Shown piece after piece: positions 53,091 through 64,000 of a DNA stretch of 64,000 nucleotides. Source of the DNA: JABDCD01 sp964469525 (GTDB lineage: Bacteria > Pseudomonadota > Alphaproteobacteria > Rickettsiales > SXRF01). Location: positions 1-64,000 of the forward strand of contig CAYXYU010000002.1 in assembly GCA_964469525.1 (NCBI GenBank), in the 5' to 3' direction. The notes under the pieces are model-generated. The model saw nothing but the letters and a program-made list of their open reading frames with translations. It was not told where the DNA came from and made no database searches. How positions within the stretch are numbered: the stretch's first letter is position 1; each line of letters starts with the position of its first letter. The position numbers and the translations under genes were made by a program.

Positions 53091-54811
53091 ACGGCGGTCT
53101 GCAATACGCGTGACGATGTTTTAGCGGTTAACTGGCTGATGATATCCTGTGCCGGGCCGAAATTGACCATCATCCCCTCCTTCAATATGAGGATACGATC
53201 GATTGAAGTAAGGAGCCGCGGGCGGTGGCTGATCACTGCCAGCGTGGAGCCTGCCTGCCTGGCCTGCACCAAGGCACGGATCAGCGCTTCTTCCCCTTCA
53301 TTATCCAGGTTGGCGTTGGGCTCATCGAGCACGATGAGCCGGGGCGAATGCAGGAAGGCGCGCGCCAGCCCGATGCGCTGGCGTTGTCCGGCGGACAGGA
53401 GCGTCCCGCTTGGCCCAATCACCGTCTCATATCCCTGGGGCAAGCGCAGGATCAGTTCATGCACCCCCGCCACTTTCGCCGCTTCGATTACCGCTTCGTC
53501 AGAGACATTCGGCTGCATGCGGGCAATGTTGTCGCGCACCGTGCCTTCAAACAGCCCGACGTCCTGTGGCATATAGCCGATATAGCGGCCAATCTGCTGC
53601 CGATCCCATTGCGTGACGTCGGCGCCATCGAGCCGCACATGTCCGAGGGTAGGGGCCATAATGCCGACCATCAGCCTGCCCAGAGTCGATTTGCCGGCGG
53701 CGCTTGGCCCGATAATGCCGAGGCTCTCGCCCGGCCGCAGATGGAAATTGATGTTGCGCAGGATCGTCAGTTGCTTGCTGCGAATCAGATAGCTGACATT
53801 CTCGACGTGGAGGAATCCCTTGGGTTCCGGCAACAGGATGGTATCCGCCGGTAGCGGCGCCTGCGCGAATTGTTTTTGCAGCCGGTCGAACGCATCGCGG
53901 GCGCCCTCCACCGCGGACCAGATGCCGATGGACTGCTCGAAAGGGGCGAGGGCGCGCGCCGAGAGAATGGAGGCGGCGATGATGCCGCCGACCGTTGCTT
54001 CGTTGGCCAGTGCCAGCCAGCCGCCGCCGCCGATGATGCCGAGCTGCAGCAGCATGCGCACGACACGGCTGATTGACAGGATGACAGCGGAACGGCTACT
54101 TGCTGTTGATTGCAGTGCAAGGGAGGGCTGGTTCTGGGCTATCCAGCGGCGGATGAAATCCTTCTCCATGCCCATGGCCTTGAGGGTGTCCACGTGATGG
54201 GCGGCCTGCTCCAGCTTCTGCAGGCTGATGTTGCTCTCCCGGCTGGCCTGCGTCAAGCTTTCATGGATCGCCAGCTGGTTGATGTAGGTCAGTGCCAGCA
54301 GGGTCAGACCGCCAACCAGCAGCAGCAAACCCAGATATACATGAATAAAGAAGACCGCGACGATAAACAGCAACGCCCAAGGTGCATCGAGCAGGCTGAC
54401 GATGCCGCTGCCGGAGAGGAACTGGCGGATTTTGGCCAGATCGCGGCTGTTCTGGCTGCCGCTCAATCCGGGAGACGTGACAGCGTTCTCCAGGGAATTG
54501 TGTACCACCAGCGGCGTCAGCGTCACATCCACCCATTCGCCGAGCCGTGTCAGAATCAACGAGCGGATGGTGCTGAACAACCCGAGAAACAGAAAAGCGA
54601 CGGCAGCCAACAGGGTAAGGAAGAACAGGGTTTCCAGACTATGGCTGGACAGCACCCGGTCGAACACCTGCAAGGAATAGATCGGGAGCATCAGCATCAA
54701 CAGGTTATAAATGAGGCTGAAACCGACCAGGCTTAAAAAGACCCGGCGGCACTCCACAATCGCTGCTTCCAACGGGTCGGCAGCCTTGCCATGCACAAAC
54801 AGTTTATACAT
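53087..54811 (-). CDS. Type I secretion ABC transporter permease/ATPase (PrtD family)
   Basis: 574 aa, six-helix membrane domain (about 20-310) fused to an ABC ATPase. Walker A GPSAAGKST, Q-loop YMPQDVGLFEGTV, signature LSAGQRQRIGLARA, Walker B LIVLDEPNANLD and switch His in ISHRP. No N-terminal C39 peptidase domain, which fits export of RTX proteins with C-terminal signals. Obvious clients in the window are the RTX epimerase and the PL7 lyase. Confidence 0.95.
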   Translation of the reverse strand: MYKLFVHGKAADPLEAAIVECRRVFLSLVGFSLIYNLLMLMLPIYSLQVFDRVLSSHSLETLFFLTLLAAVAFLFLGLFSTIRSLILTRLGEWVDVTLTPLVVHNSLENAVTSPGLSGSQNSRDLAKIRQFLSGSGIVSLLDAPWALLFIVAVFFIHVYLGLLLLVGGLTLLALTYINQLAIHESLTQASRESNISLQKLEQAAHHVDTLKAMGMEKDFIRRWIAQNQPSLALQSTASSRSAVILSISRVVRMLLQLGIIGGGGWLALANEATVGGIIAASILSARALAPFEQSIGIWSAVEGARDAFDRLQKQFAQAPLPADTILLPEPKGFLHVENVSYLIRSKQLTILRNINFHLRPGESLGIIGPSAAGKSTLGRLMVGIMAPTLGHVRLDGADVTQWDRQQIGRYIGYMPQDVGLFEGTVRDNIARMQPNVSDEAVIEAAKVAGVHELILRLPQGYETVIGPSGTLLSAGQRQRIGLARAFLHSPRLIVLDEPNANLDNEGEEALIRALVQARQAGSTLAVISHRPRLLTSIDRILILKEGMMVNFGPAQDIISQLTAKTSSRVLQTAV

Positions 54812-54900
54812 GGCGAAAAGCTAAGCAGGTCTTCCGTCAAAATTCTGTAGGGAACTATCTAATGGAAAAATGATGCGGGCTATGGGCATACCACGGGTCT

Positions 54901-56223
54901 ATGGTGACGATAGCCCGGATCGGATGTTTTTATCCGTTACTTATGGCAACGGTGGCCTTCAGCATGGCGTTGCCATCCTCTTCCTTATCGGCCCGTCTGG
55001 ATGAACCGTTTACAATCAGCGATGCGATTCACCGCGCCCTGGCGACCAATCCCCGGATCAAGCGGCAGGCGCAGGTGGTAAAGCAGGCCCGGGAGGAGGT
55101 GGACGTTGCCTTCAGCGAGTTTCTTCCGCATGTCGACTATAGCTATCAGCAGGGTCGCAACCGTACCCGGACATCCACCCAGCGCTGGGCCGACCTGACA
55201 CAGCGGGTCCGGGAGCTTAGGGTAGAACAGCCCCTGTTCCGCGGAGGCAGCAGCGTAGCTGGCCTGGAAAGGGCGGAAATACTGCTTGCGGCCAGCAAAT
55301 CCTCGTATCTTACGGCCGAACAGCTGGTGCTGTCGGAAGCCGCCAGCGCCTATATCCGGCTGTATACGTTGCGCCAGATCATGCATTCCATCAAAAAAAA
55401 CCGCGCTGCACTTCGCGGCCAGCTGGAACTGACCAGCTCCCGTTATGAACTGCAGGACGTCACCGTTACTGATCTGGCGCAGGCCAAAGCCAGGCTGGCG
55501 CTAGCCGAAGCCGACTATGAAAATACCATGGAACAGCTGAAGCAGAGCGCCGCCATGTTCCGCCGCGTCATCGGCGTGCCGCCGCCGGAGGAGCTTGCTG
55601 AGCCCGTCCTTATCCAGCCGCTGCCCGATACCGAGGAAGAACTGCTTATGATGCTCGACGCGCGCAACCCGCGCATGCGGCAGGCAAAACTGGAAGAGCA
55701 GGCTGCCGAGGAAGGAGCCGATTCAGCGCGCGGTGCGCTGTTGCCTCGGGTGTCGCTGATTGGAACGAGCCGGCGCTCCAAGGGTGAGCGCTTCATCACC
55801 GGATTCGATGAGTTCGATGAAGATGCGCTGATGGTGAACGTCACCATCCCTATTTATCAGGGCGGGGCCAACTGGGCACGCTGGCAGGCCGCCCGTTACG
55901 CCGCCGAAGAAGCTAAATATGCCGCGCTCGATATCGACCGTGAAATCCGGGAAGAGGCTATCCTCAGCTGGGAAGCGTACCAGGCGGCGGAGCTGATTCA
56001 CGAGGCGAATACCCAGGCGGCGGCGGCGGCGGAAAATGCGCTGGAAGGCATGCGTGAGGAATATAATTACGGGCAGCGCACGCTGACCGACGTGCTTGAC
56101 GCCGAGCGCGAGCTGCTGCGCGCCGAGGTAGAACTGGCGCGTTCGGAGGAGCAACGCATGAGCAGCGCCTATGAGCTGCTGGCGCTGCTCAATGCCATCA
56201 AACCGCAGATCCCGCCGCCCTAA
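54901..56223 (+). CDS. TolC-family outer-membrane channel
   Basis: 440 aa with a signal sequence (LLMATVAFSMALPSSSLSA). Two-fold repeated TolC architecture: FTISDAIHRALATNPRIKRQAQVV and later DARNPRMRQAKLEEQAAEEG, with LPHVDYSYQQGRNR and LLPRVSLIGTSRRS as the barrel strands, and NYGQRTLTDVLDAERELLRAEVELARSEEQ near the end. It completes the T1SS. Divergent from the exporter genes by 89 bp, so both could share control. The longer ATG at 54901 is used; no better start was seen. Confidence 0.94.
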   Translation: MVTIARIGCFYPLLMATVAFSMALPSSSLSARLDEPFTISDAIHRALATNPRIKRQAQVVKQAREEVDVAFSEFLPHVDYSYQQGRNRTRTSTQRWADLTQRVRELRVEQPLFRGGSSVAGLERAEILLAASKSSYLTAEQLVLSEAASAYIRLYTLRQIMHSIKKNRAALRGQLELTSSRYELQDVTVTDLAQAKARLALAEADYENTMEQLKQSAAMFRRVIGVPPPEELAEPVLIQPLPDTEEELLMMLDARNPRMRQAKLEEQAAEEGADSARGALLPRVSLIGTSRRSKGERFITGFDEFDEDALMVNVTIPIYQGGANWARWQAARYAAEEAKYAALDIDREIREEAILSWEAYQAAELIHEANTQAAAAAENALEGMREEYNYGQRTLTDVLDAERELLRAEVELARSEEQRMSSAYELLALLNAIKPQIPPP

Positions 56224-56273
56224 CATTCACTGCTATGCCTTCTGTACATGCGGTTTTCCTGCCCGCCGCTGCA

Positions 56274-56309
56274 CGTAATTAGCGCACCCCTTATAATTAC
56301 GGGTTTTTT
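56274..56309 (+). terminator. Terminator-like hairpin after tolC-type gene
   Basis: CGTAATTA / TAATTACG with a 12-nt loop, then GG and six T. The stem is AT-rich but T-tailed. Confidence 0.55.
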
Positions 56310-56393
56310 ATGTTTGCGTTGCCCATTCCGTATCGAAAAATTTCCTTTTTACCGGCAGGTTATAAAGGAATTCTTTAAGAAAGGAGATTGATT

Positions 56394-57074
56394 ATGAAAA
56401 CGCTTGTTCAGACGCTTGGCGGAGGCATATCCGCCGCGGCGCTTGCGCTTGCCATTACTCCGGCGACGGGCGCGCAGAATACGCCTCCGGCCGCATTGCC
56501 CGATAACTCCTATGTCACCATTTCGGGAACGGTGGCGGAGGTCTTGGACGCCGATGAGTTCACCGTGAACTACAGCGGCGGCACAATCAAAGTGGACACC
56601 AACGATGCATGGCCCAACCTGTTCCGCAAGGAGGCGCTGGAAATGCTGAAGCCGGGCGACCGGGTGACGATTACCGGCAAGGTGGATGATAATCTGTTTG
56701 CCCGCAAGGAAATCGACGCCAGCAGCATCTCTCATCAGGGAAAAACTTATTCAAGGGTGTACTCGCAGACGCCGTATGACACCGCCTATTACGGTTACTG
56801 GCCCTATTACGGCTGGGACGACAAGATGTATAACGACAATGTCAGTATTTCCGGCACGGTAAGCCGGGTCATCGACGATGACGAGTTCGAGATGAAGTAC
56901 GGTACCGGAACCGTCAAGGTCGATACCAGCGCCCTCAATGTCGATGCGAACCGCCTGCTGCAGGTAGGTGACCGGGTGATGGTGTATGGTGACATGGATG
57001 ATAACTGGTTCAGCAAGCGAGAGCTGGATGCCGATTATCTTGTCCGCACCAACGTGTATCAACCCGCCAGCTAG
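56394..57074 (+). CDS. Periplasmic tandem OB-fold (YgiW/NirD-like) protein
   Basis: 226 aa with signal peptide (TLVQTLGGGISAAALALAITPATGAQ). Two similar domains: residues ~40-110 (VTISGTVAEVLDADEFTVNYSGG, DRVTITGKVDDNLFARKEIDASSI) and ~150-222 (VSISGTVSRVIDDDEFEMKYGTG, GDRVMVYGDMDDNWFSKRELDADYL), joined by a Tyr/Trp-rich linker (YYGYWPYYGW). This is the stress-induced bacterial OB-fold pattern, duplicated. Function unknown. AAGGAG precedes ATG 56394. Confidence 0.75.
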   Translation: MKTLVQTLGGGISAAALALAITPATGAQNTPPAALPDNSYVTISGTVAEVLDADEFTVNYSGGTIKVDTNDAWPNLFRKEALEMLKPGDRVTITGKVDDNLFARKEIDASSISHQGKTYSRVYSQTPYDTAYYGYWPYYGWDDKMYNDNVSISGTVSRVIDDDEFEMKYGTGTVKVDTSALNVDANRLLQVGDRVMVYGDMDDNWFSKRELDADYLVRTNVYQPAS

Positions 57075-57078
57075 CCGT

Positions 57079-57119
57079 AATGGCCGCAGGTAACTTAGAC
57101 TACCTTGCCTGCGGCCATT
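57079..57119. terminator. Bidirectional hairpin between convergent genes
   Basis: 12-bp perfect stem AATGGCCGCAGG / CCTGCGGCCATT with a 17-nt loop. Placed between the OB-fold gene and the convergent YihY-family gene. No long T tract. Confidence 0.6.
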
Positions 57120-57149
57120 GATGCATACCCGTAACTGATCCCGGCAGCA

Positions 57150-58007
57150 TTACTGCTTCTCCCCACGCCGTTCCTCCAATACCGCGTTCAATTCGGCGCC
57201 GGCCAGAATCACCGTGGCGGAGTAATGGAAAAAGATCAGGGTAATGATTACTCCGCCGATACTGCCGTAAGTGACGTCGTAACGCCCGAAATGCGTCAGA
57301 TACAGCGAAAAGAGCTGGGCCAGCGCCAGCCACAGGACCATAGCGGCGGCCGCGCCGGGCCAGACGTCGTACCAGCCATGCGTCCGGTGCGGAAGCAGGC
57401 GGTACAGGGCACAGAACAGCAGCATCAGCAGCAGCGCCGCCAGCAACCAACGCACGCAACCCAGTGCCATGAACTTCTCGAGTGGCAGGGGCAGGAATCC
57501 GAAGGCGAATTCGGCAATCAGCGGCCAGATGATCACCCCGAACGTCAGGAGCAGAAACGCTCCGGCACCGACAATCACTACCCCAATGCTTTGCAGCCGA
57601 CGTTTCCAGAACGGGCGAAACTCCGTAACGGCGTACACCCGGTTAAGGCCAACGCGCAGGCCCTCGACGCCGGAAGAGGCGATCCACATCGTACCCAAGC
57701 CGCCCAGCGTCAGCAGTTCCGGCGATTCATTTTCCATGATGGATTGCAATACCGTACTAACCACTTCGGTAACTTCACCGGGCAGATAATTCAGGGCGAA
57801 CTGCATCAGCCGTTGCGACGCTTCGGGGCTACCCAGCAACCCCGCCGCTGCCATCAGGAAAATCACGAGTGGAAAAAAGGCGAGCAGGAAGGTATAGGCC
57901 GCGTAGCCGCCGAAAATGATGATGCGGTCCTTGAGCGAACGGGTCAGTGTTTGCCACAGGATGCGCCTGATGTGGTAATGCATGGCGTTTAAACGCCTAG
58001 TGCTCAT
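57150..58007 (-). CDS. YihY/BrkB-family inner-membrane protein
   Basis: 285 aa with about six membrane helices. GGYAAYTFLLAFFPLVIFLMAAAG, TMWIASSGVEGLRVGLNRVY and the C-terminal GSIGGVIITLIFFHYSATVILAGAELN are the YihY-family signature (formerly called RNase BN). The exact activity is uncertain. The start at 58007 overlaps the phaC end by 11 bp; the ATG at 57983 is an alternative. Confidence 0.88.
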   Translation of the reverse strand: MSTRRLNAMHYHIRRILWQTLTRSLKDRIIIFGGYAAYTFLLAFFPLVIFLMAAAGLLGSPEASQRLMQFALNYLPGEVTEVVSTVLQSIMENESPELLTLGGLGTMWIASSGVEGLRVGLNRVYAVTEFRPFWKRRLQSIGVVIVGAGAFLLLTFGVIIWPLIAEFAFGFLPLPLEKFMALGCVRWLLAALLLMLLFCALYRLLPHRTHGWYDVWPGAAAAMVLWLALAQLFSLYLTHFGRYDVTYGSIGGVIITLIFFHYSATVILAGAELNAVLEERRGEKQ

Positions 58008-59871
58008 GCACGTACGTTCCTGGCGCGTCTTCGAGTGGCTTCAGGCCTTTCGTAGGTGCGCCGATGGTGGGCGGCTTACCCTGCTTGCCGGAATGCGCCG
58101 CCAGCCATTTGTGCCACGCGGGCCACCATGAGCCTTCCTTCGGCGCGTGTTGCTTTCGCCATTTCTCCGGGCGGATATATTTCCCGCCGGCCGGACGCGT
58201 GGCCAGCCGGTAGCGGCGGCCTTCGCGCCCAGGCTCGCTGACGATGCCCCCGTTATGCCCTTTGTTGGCCAGCACAAAGGTAATTTCCGCGTCGGTCAGC
58301 AGATTGATCTTGTATACCGACTTCCATGGCGCAATATGGTCGTGCTCGGTAGTGACGACGAACATCGGCGTCCGGATGGCATCGAGATCGAGCGTCACCC
58401 CATCCACCTCGAATTCCCCCTCGGCCAGAGCGTTATGCAGGTAAAGCTGGCGCAGATATTCGCTGTGCATGCGGTAGGGCAGGCGCGTGGTATCCTCGCT
58501 CCACGCCATGAGGTCGAACGGTTTCCCGCGTTCGCCGAGGAGATAATTCTGCGTCATTTTCGACCAGATCAGTTCGCGCGGCTTCAACAGGTCGAACGCG
58601 GAGGCGATCTGATCCCCGCGCAGATAACCTTGCGAAAACATAATGTCCTCGAGATAGGTAAGCTGGGCTTCGTCAATGAAATTGGTCAGCTGACCGGGCT
58701 CCTCGAAATCGGTCAAGGCGGCAAACAGGGTGATGGTATGGAAATGGTCCTCATCGATCGCCGCCAGATACGCCGCCGCCATAGACAGCAGCGTGCCCCC
58801 GATACAGTAGCCGACCATGTGCGGCTTGTGCTCTGGAATAATTTTTTGCACCGCCTCCAGCGCCTCTAGCAGGCCGTAGCGCAGGTAATCGGTGAATCCC
58901 ACGTCGCGGTAGCGCGCATCCGGGTTTTTCCATGACATCAGGAAGACGGTGTGGCCCTGCTCCACCATGTACTTCACCATGGAGTGCTCCGGTTCGAGAT
59001 CGAGGATATAGTATTTCATGATCCAGGCGGGCACGATCAGCAGCGGATCGGGATAGACTTCCTTCGTACGCGGGGAATACTGGATCAGCTCGAACAGCGC
59101 ATTGCGGTAGACGACCTTGCCTGGCATAGTGGCTACGTCTTTCCCGATGACGAACTGCTCTACGCCCACATCGGTCTGTCCCTCCAGCCACCGCCGCGCG
59201 TCTTCCAGCATGTAGCCATAGCCTTGCAGGAAATTAGCCCCACGCATTTCCATGGTTTTTTCAAGGATTTCAGGGTTCAGCAGGGGATGGTTCTCGGGCG
59301 ACAGCGCATTCAGCCACTGGTAGCGCATAAAGCAGAGCAGGTTCTTGTGATGCTGCTCGATCCCGCGCACCTCGCAGGCATTCTGCCACCATTCTTCCGC
59401 CTGCAGGTGAGCCTGCGCCATGGCATTATAGGGCCAGCATTTCCAGCCCGCGTGCCGGAAGCGCTGCGCAAAGCGCGTATCCTCGGTGTCGAAGGCCGTG
59501 TCGTTATCGAGCCACAGATATTCCCAGCTATCGGCCAGGAGCTGCCAGACCATTTCCACGGCATCGGCGGCGAGTTCGCGCTGGCGGCTCGGCGCGAGGG
59601 CGAGATGGGCCAGCCAGTCGGTATAAGCCACTGCCAGCGCGGCAGGGGAGAATCCGGTTGTCAGTTGGCCGAACACCGCGTGCATCAGCCGGTCCATGGT
59701 CTCGCGGCGCTCCTGCGGCGGCATGGCCTGAAGGGTTTCCGCCACCTGCGCGGGAGTCATGATCTCGTCCGGGCGGCGCATCGGCCCGAACGGGAGAATC
59801 TGCCCGCCCTGGCGGAGCTTCTGCTCCAAGCCTGAAGGTTCCTTCTTCCGCGATGCGCTATCCTTTAGCAT
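57997..59871 (-). CDS. phaC: Class I poly(3-hydroxyalkanoate) synthase
   Basis: 624 aa, alpha/beta-hydrolase fold. Lipase-like box MVGYCIGGTLLSM with catalytic Cys356; catalytic Asp in the TTEHDHIAPWKS region and His in LANKGHNGGIV. PDPLLIVPAWIMKYYILDLEPEHSMV is the conserved N-side of the catalytic domain. Polymerises hydroxyacyl-CoA into storage granules. Class I by size and lack of a neighbouring phaE/phaR. AAAGGAAAG precedes the ATG. No phaA/B in the window. Confidence 0.95.
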   Translation of the reverse strand: MLKDSASRKKEPSGLEQKLRQGGQILPFGPMRRPDEIMTPAQVAETLQAMPPQERRETMDRLMHAVFGQLTTGFSPAALAVAYTDWLAHLALAPSRQRELAADAVEMVWQLLADSWEYLWLDNDTAFDTEDTRFAQRFRHAGWKCWPYNAMAQAHLQAEEWWQNACEVRGIEQHHKNLLCFMRYQWLNALSPENHPLLNPEILEKTMEMRGANFLQGYGYMLEDARRWLEGQTDVGVEQFVIGKDVATMPGKVVYRNALFELIQYSPRTKEVYPDPLLIVPAWIMKYYILDLEPEHSMVKYMVEQGHTVFLMSWKNPDARYRDVGFTDYLRYGLLEALEAVQKIIPEHKPHMVGYCIGGTLLSMAAAYLAAIDEDHFHTITLFAALTDFEEPGQLTNFIDEAQLTYLEDIMFSQGYLRGDQIASAFDLLKPRELIWSKMTQNYLLGERGKPFDLMAWSEDTTRLPYRMHSEYLRQLYLHNALAEGEFEVDGVTLDLDAIRTPMFVVTTEHDHIAPWKSVYKINLLTDAEITFVLANKGHNGGIVSEPGREGRRYRLATRPAGGKYIRPEKWRKQHAPKEGSWWPAWHKWLAAHSGKQGKPPTIGAPTKGLKPLEDAPGTYVHEH

Positions 59872-60052
59872 ATCATCTTTCCTTTTGGGATATCTCGCCG
59901 CAAGCCTCCCATCCGGGAATGCGCAACGGAATGCGAAATCTATGGCAAGAATAGATTCAGGAATAGATTAAGGTTCCGCCGGCGGCGGCATTCGTCTTCC
60001 CAATTAACATGGCGGGATGGAAATAAAGATTCTATTCGAAATCCGGCAAGGA

Positions 60053-60910
60053 TTAATGAACCATGAGTACCGGAGTATCGGCGTAATTCAGTACATATTC
60101 CGTCACGCCGCCGAAGACGATCTCGCGGAACCGGCTATGGCCATAGCCGCCCATTACCAGCAGCCTCGCCTCCAATTTGCCGGCGCGGGCGAGAAGAACT
60201 TTCCCGACTTCGTCTTCCCCGGCATTGATGATATGCATGTCGGCGTTGACACCGTGCAGCTGCAGATAGGAAACGATTCTCTGTTCGCCGAAATGCCTGC
60301 CCCGCCTCCCGGTGTGTACCGCCAGCAAATGCACCTTCTCCGCACGGGCGAGCAGGGGCATGGCGCGATCAATGGCATCCATGGTCTCGCGGCTGTTCTT
60401 CCAGGCAATGGCGATCGTGTGCTCAAGCGGCATCCGCGGCTTTACATCGGGCAGCAGGAGCAGCGGCCGGCCGGCTTCAAACAGCGCGCCGATAAGCGCA
60501 CCTTCATAAGCAGACGTGGCTTGATCCCGCGACATGCGGCGCAGCAGGATAAGATCATTGAAGCGGCCCTCCTCGGCGACGACCTGCTCCATGACCCCGC
60601 TGCGATGCGAGAAGCAGATCGAGGCATGGCGCGGTGGCGGGCTCGTTTCGGAAACCACCGGCAACGCATGGCGTTCAGCCAGATTTTCAAGCAGGCGCAG
60701 TGCCTTCTCCTGGCGCTGCCGGTTTTCCTCTTCCAATGATACCGTGATTGTTCCGCCAGCATAATAACCTTCATACATGTGCGCATCCGGGAGCACGTGC
60801 AGAATACGCAGCTGCGCCTGATGCGCCGCCGCCAGCTGGCAGGCGGTTTCCAGCATGGGCAGATCTTCTTCCGCGCCAGTGAAGATAGCTAAAATGGATC
60901 GTATGGGCAT
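60053..60910 (-). CDS. Tandem universal stress protein (UspA family)
   Basis: 285 aa, two Usp domains. Domain 1 (1-145): RSILAIFTGAEEDLPMLETACQLA. Domain 2 (155-285): TIAIAWKNSRETMDAIDRAMPLL and the ATP-loop-like LLVMGGYGHSRFREIVFGGVTEYVL ending PVLMVH. The ATG at 60910 with GAGGAACCGTC upstream is preferred over the longer 60967 reading. Domain 1 has a degenerate nucleotide loop. Confidence 0.9.
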   Translation of the reverse strand: MPIRSILAIFTGAEEDLPMLETACQLAAAHQAQLRILHVLPDAHMYEGYYAGGTITVSLEEENRQRQEKALRLLENLAERHALPVVSETSPPPRHASICFSHRSGVMEQVVAEEGRFNDLILLRRMSRDQATSAYEGALIGALFEAGRPLLLLPDVKPRMPLEHTIAIAWKNSRETMDAIDRAMPLLARAEKVHLLAVHTGRRGRHFGEQRIVSYLQLHGVNADMHIINAGEDEVGKVLLARAGKLEARLLVMGGYGHSRFREIVFGGVTEYVLNYADTPVLMVH

Positions 60911-60976
60911 GACGGTTCCTCGACAGGTTACAGGTCTTACCATAGGGCAGGGTGCGCCACTCGTCAAACCTCTGCC

Positions 60977-63355
<2,379 letters not shown>

Positions 63356-63440
63356 TTATATTCCCTTTATTTTCCGAGAGGTTGTCTATATAGGAAATTT
63401 GCATAAGAAAGCAATGTGGAATTATAAGAAACTCATTAAT

Positions 63441-64000
63441 ATGATGCCCCCTATGGCTATACATCCAATCACTCAAGCGTCCTCCACGCGCGTGGATGGC
63501 AAGGAATCCATTGCGGTCATCGGCGGCGGTCTCGGCGGTTGCCTGACCGCACTGATGCTGATCAAGCAGGGGTATCATGTCACGCTGATCGAGAAGGAAG
63601 ATGCATTGTTGAAAGGCGCTAGCCGTCTCGCGGCGCGGTTTCATGCCGGGGTGGAATACCCTAAACATGAGGAATCAGCGCTCGATCTTCTGCGCAGTGC
63701 CGTTACCTGGCGGCTATTAATGCCCGACAACATATTTTCGAATGTGGATCCGATTCGAGCCGTAGTGGGAAAGACGTCACAAGAACTTGGGGAACTTAAA
63801 CTTATACTCAAGCAACAGGGCAGAACACTTACCGAGGAGCAGGAGGCAAAGGCGCTGACGCTGGGTGAATATGCCAAGTCTTATGAAAAGGTGCGTCTTG
63901 AATATGAACGGTTGTTTAAATACGTCCAGAAGGCGATGAACTGGAGCACGGAAAAGACGGAACAGCGCCTGCTGGGGTCGTACGAAAAAGAAAAATTCTG
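63441..64000 (+). CDS. FAD-dependent oxidoreductase, N-terminal part, runs off right edge
   Basis: About 186 codons present. ESIAVIGGGLGGCLTALMLIKQGYHVTLIEKEDALLKGAS is a canonical Rossmann FAD-binding start with GxGxxG and the ribose-binding Glu; ARFHAGVEYP is a DAO-family-like stretch. Candidate ATGs lie at 63441, 63444 and 63453. It diverges from the histidine kinase. Substrate cannot be inferred. Confidence 0.8.
   Translation, partial: MMPPMAIHPITQASSTRVDGKESIAVIGGGLGGCLTALMLIKQGYHVTLIEKEDALLKGASRLAARFHAGVEYPKHEESALDLLRSAVTWRLLMPDNIFSNVDPIRAVVGKTSQELGELKLILKQQGRTLTEEQEAKALTLGEYAKSYEKVRLEYERLFKYVQKAMNWSTEKTEQRLLGSYEKEKF

Noticed and set aside
57225..57992. Plus-strand frame opposite the YihY-family gene
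   Set aside because: Gln/Arg-rich antisense of membrane helices; the minus strand matches YihY throughout.

Overview
This 64 kb window reads as chromosome of a free-living, facultatively anaerobic alphaproteobacterium. The evidence is the C-minus (CxxC-less) L31, the short glucose-6-phosphate isomerase, the tandem narK1-narK2-narGHJI layout, a class I PHA synthase and alpha-type dispersed palindromes. I cannot name a genus. Most of the window is clearly GC-rich; the exceptions are a tRNA-associated island at about 3.5-5.6 kb and some intergenic stretches.

Layout. (1) 1-3.5 kb: the 5' part of dnaK (off the left edge), two uncharacterised ORFs and rpmE. (2) 3.7-5.65 kb: a CAT-anticodon tRNA gene used as an integration site. 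It holds a 1.57 kb element made of little more than a truncated tyrosine recombinase between 50-bp direct repeats, plus the remnant of a second, related integration. (3) 5.7-27.4 kb: an anaerobic nitrate-respiration block. It contains a molybdenum-cofactor operon (moaA, moaC-moaB fusion, moeA, moaD, moaE, mobA, then a small DUF7009-like gene and a TauE-like permease) behind a probable Moco riboswitch; an unusual NIT-Crp regulator; hemN; narK1, narK2, narGHJI; a PPIase-like gene that has lost its catalytic domain; an FNR-box-preceded small Cys protein; a porin; and nnrS. Four FNR-type boxes (TTGAY-N4-RTCAA or close variants) lie in its control regions, several of them at class II spacing.

(4) 27.4-51.6 kb: an alginate locus. 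It has an AlgE-type secreted mannuronan epimerase, algD, a beta-barrel porin, an AlgK-like Sel1 lipoprotein, alg8, alg44, a giant algG with a large helical N-terminal extension, algL, two more Sel1-repeat proteins, an RTX-tailed PL7 alginate lyase, algC, algA and pgi. No algI/J/F/X acetylation genes are visible. (5) 51.6-56.2 kb: a complete type I secretion system (membrane-fusion protein, ABC exporter, TolC-like), the obvious route for the RTX-tailed epimerase and lyase, which have no signal peptides. (6) 56.4-64 kb: a periplasmic OB-fold protein, a YihY-family membrane protein, a PHA synthase, a tandem universal stress protein, a hybrid histidine kinase and the start of an FAD oxidoreductase.

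How it fits together: Pgi, AlgA, AlgC and AlgD turn glucose-6-P into GDP-mannuronate. Alg8/Alg44 polymerise it, probably under c-di-GMP control. AlgG, the Sel1 proteins and AlgL process it in the periplasm, and the porin exports it. The T1SS-exported epimerase and lyase then remodel the polymer outside the cell. The neighbouring nitrate-respiration regulon suggests a biofilm or low-oxygen lifestyle. The most unusual items are the NIT-Crp regulator with FNR-type DNA contacts, the algG fusion, the non-AUG start of alg44, the domain-deleted PPIase and the minimal integrase-only element.
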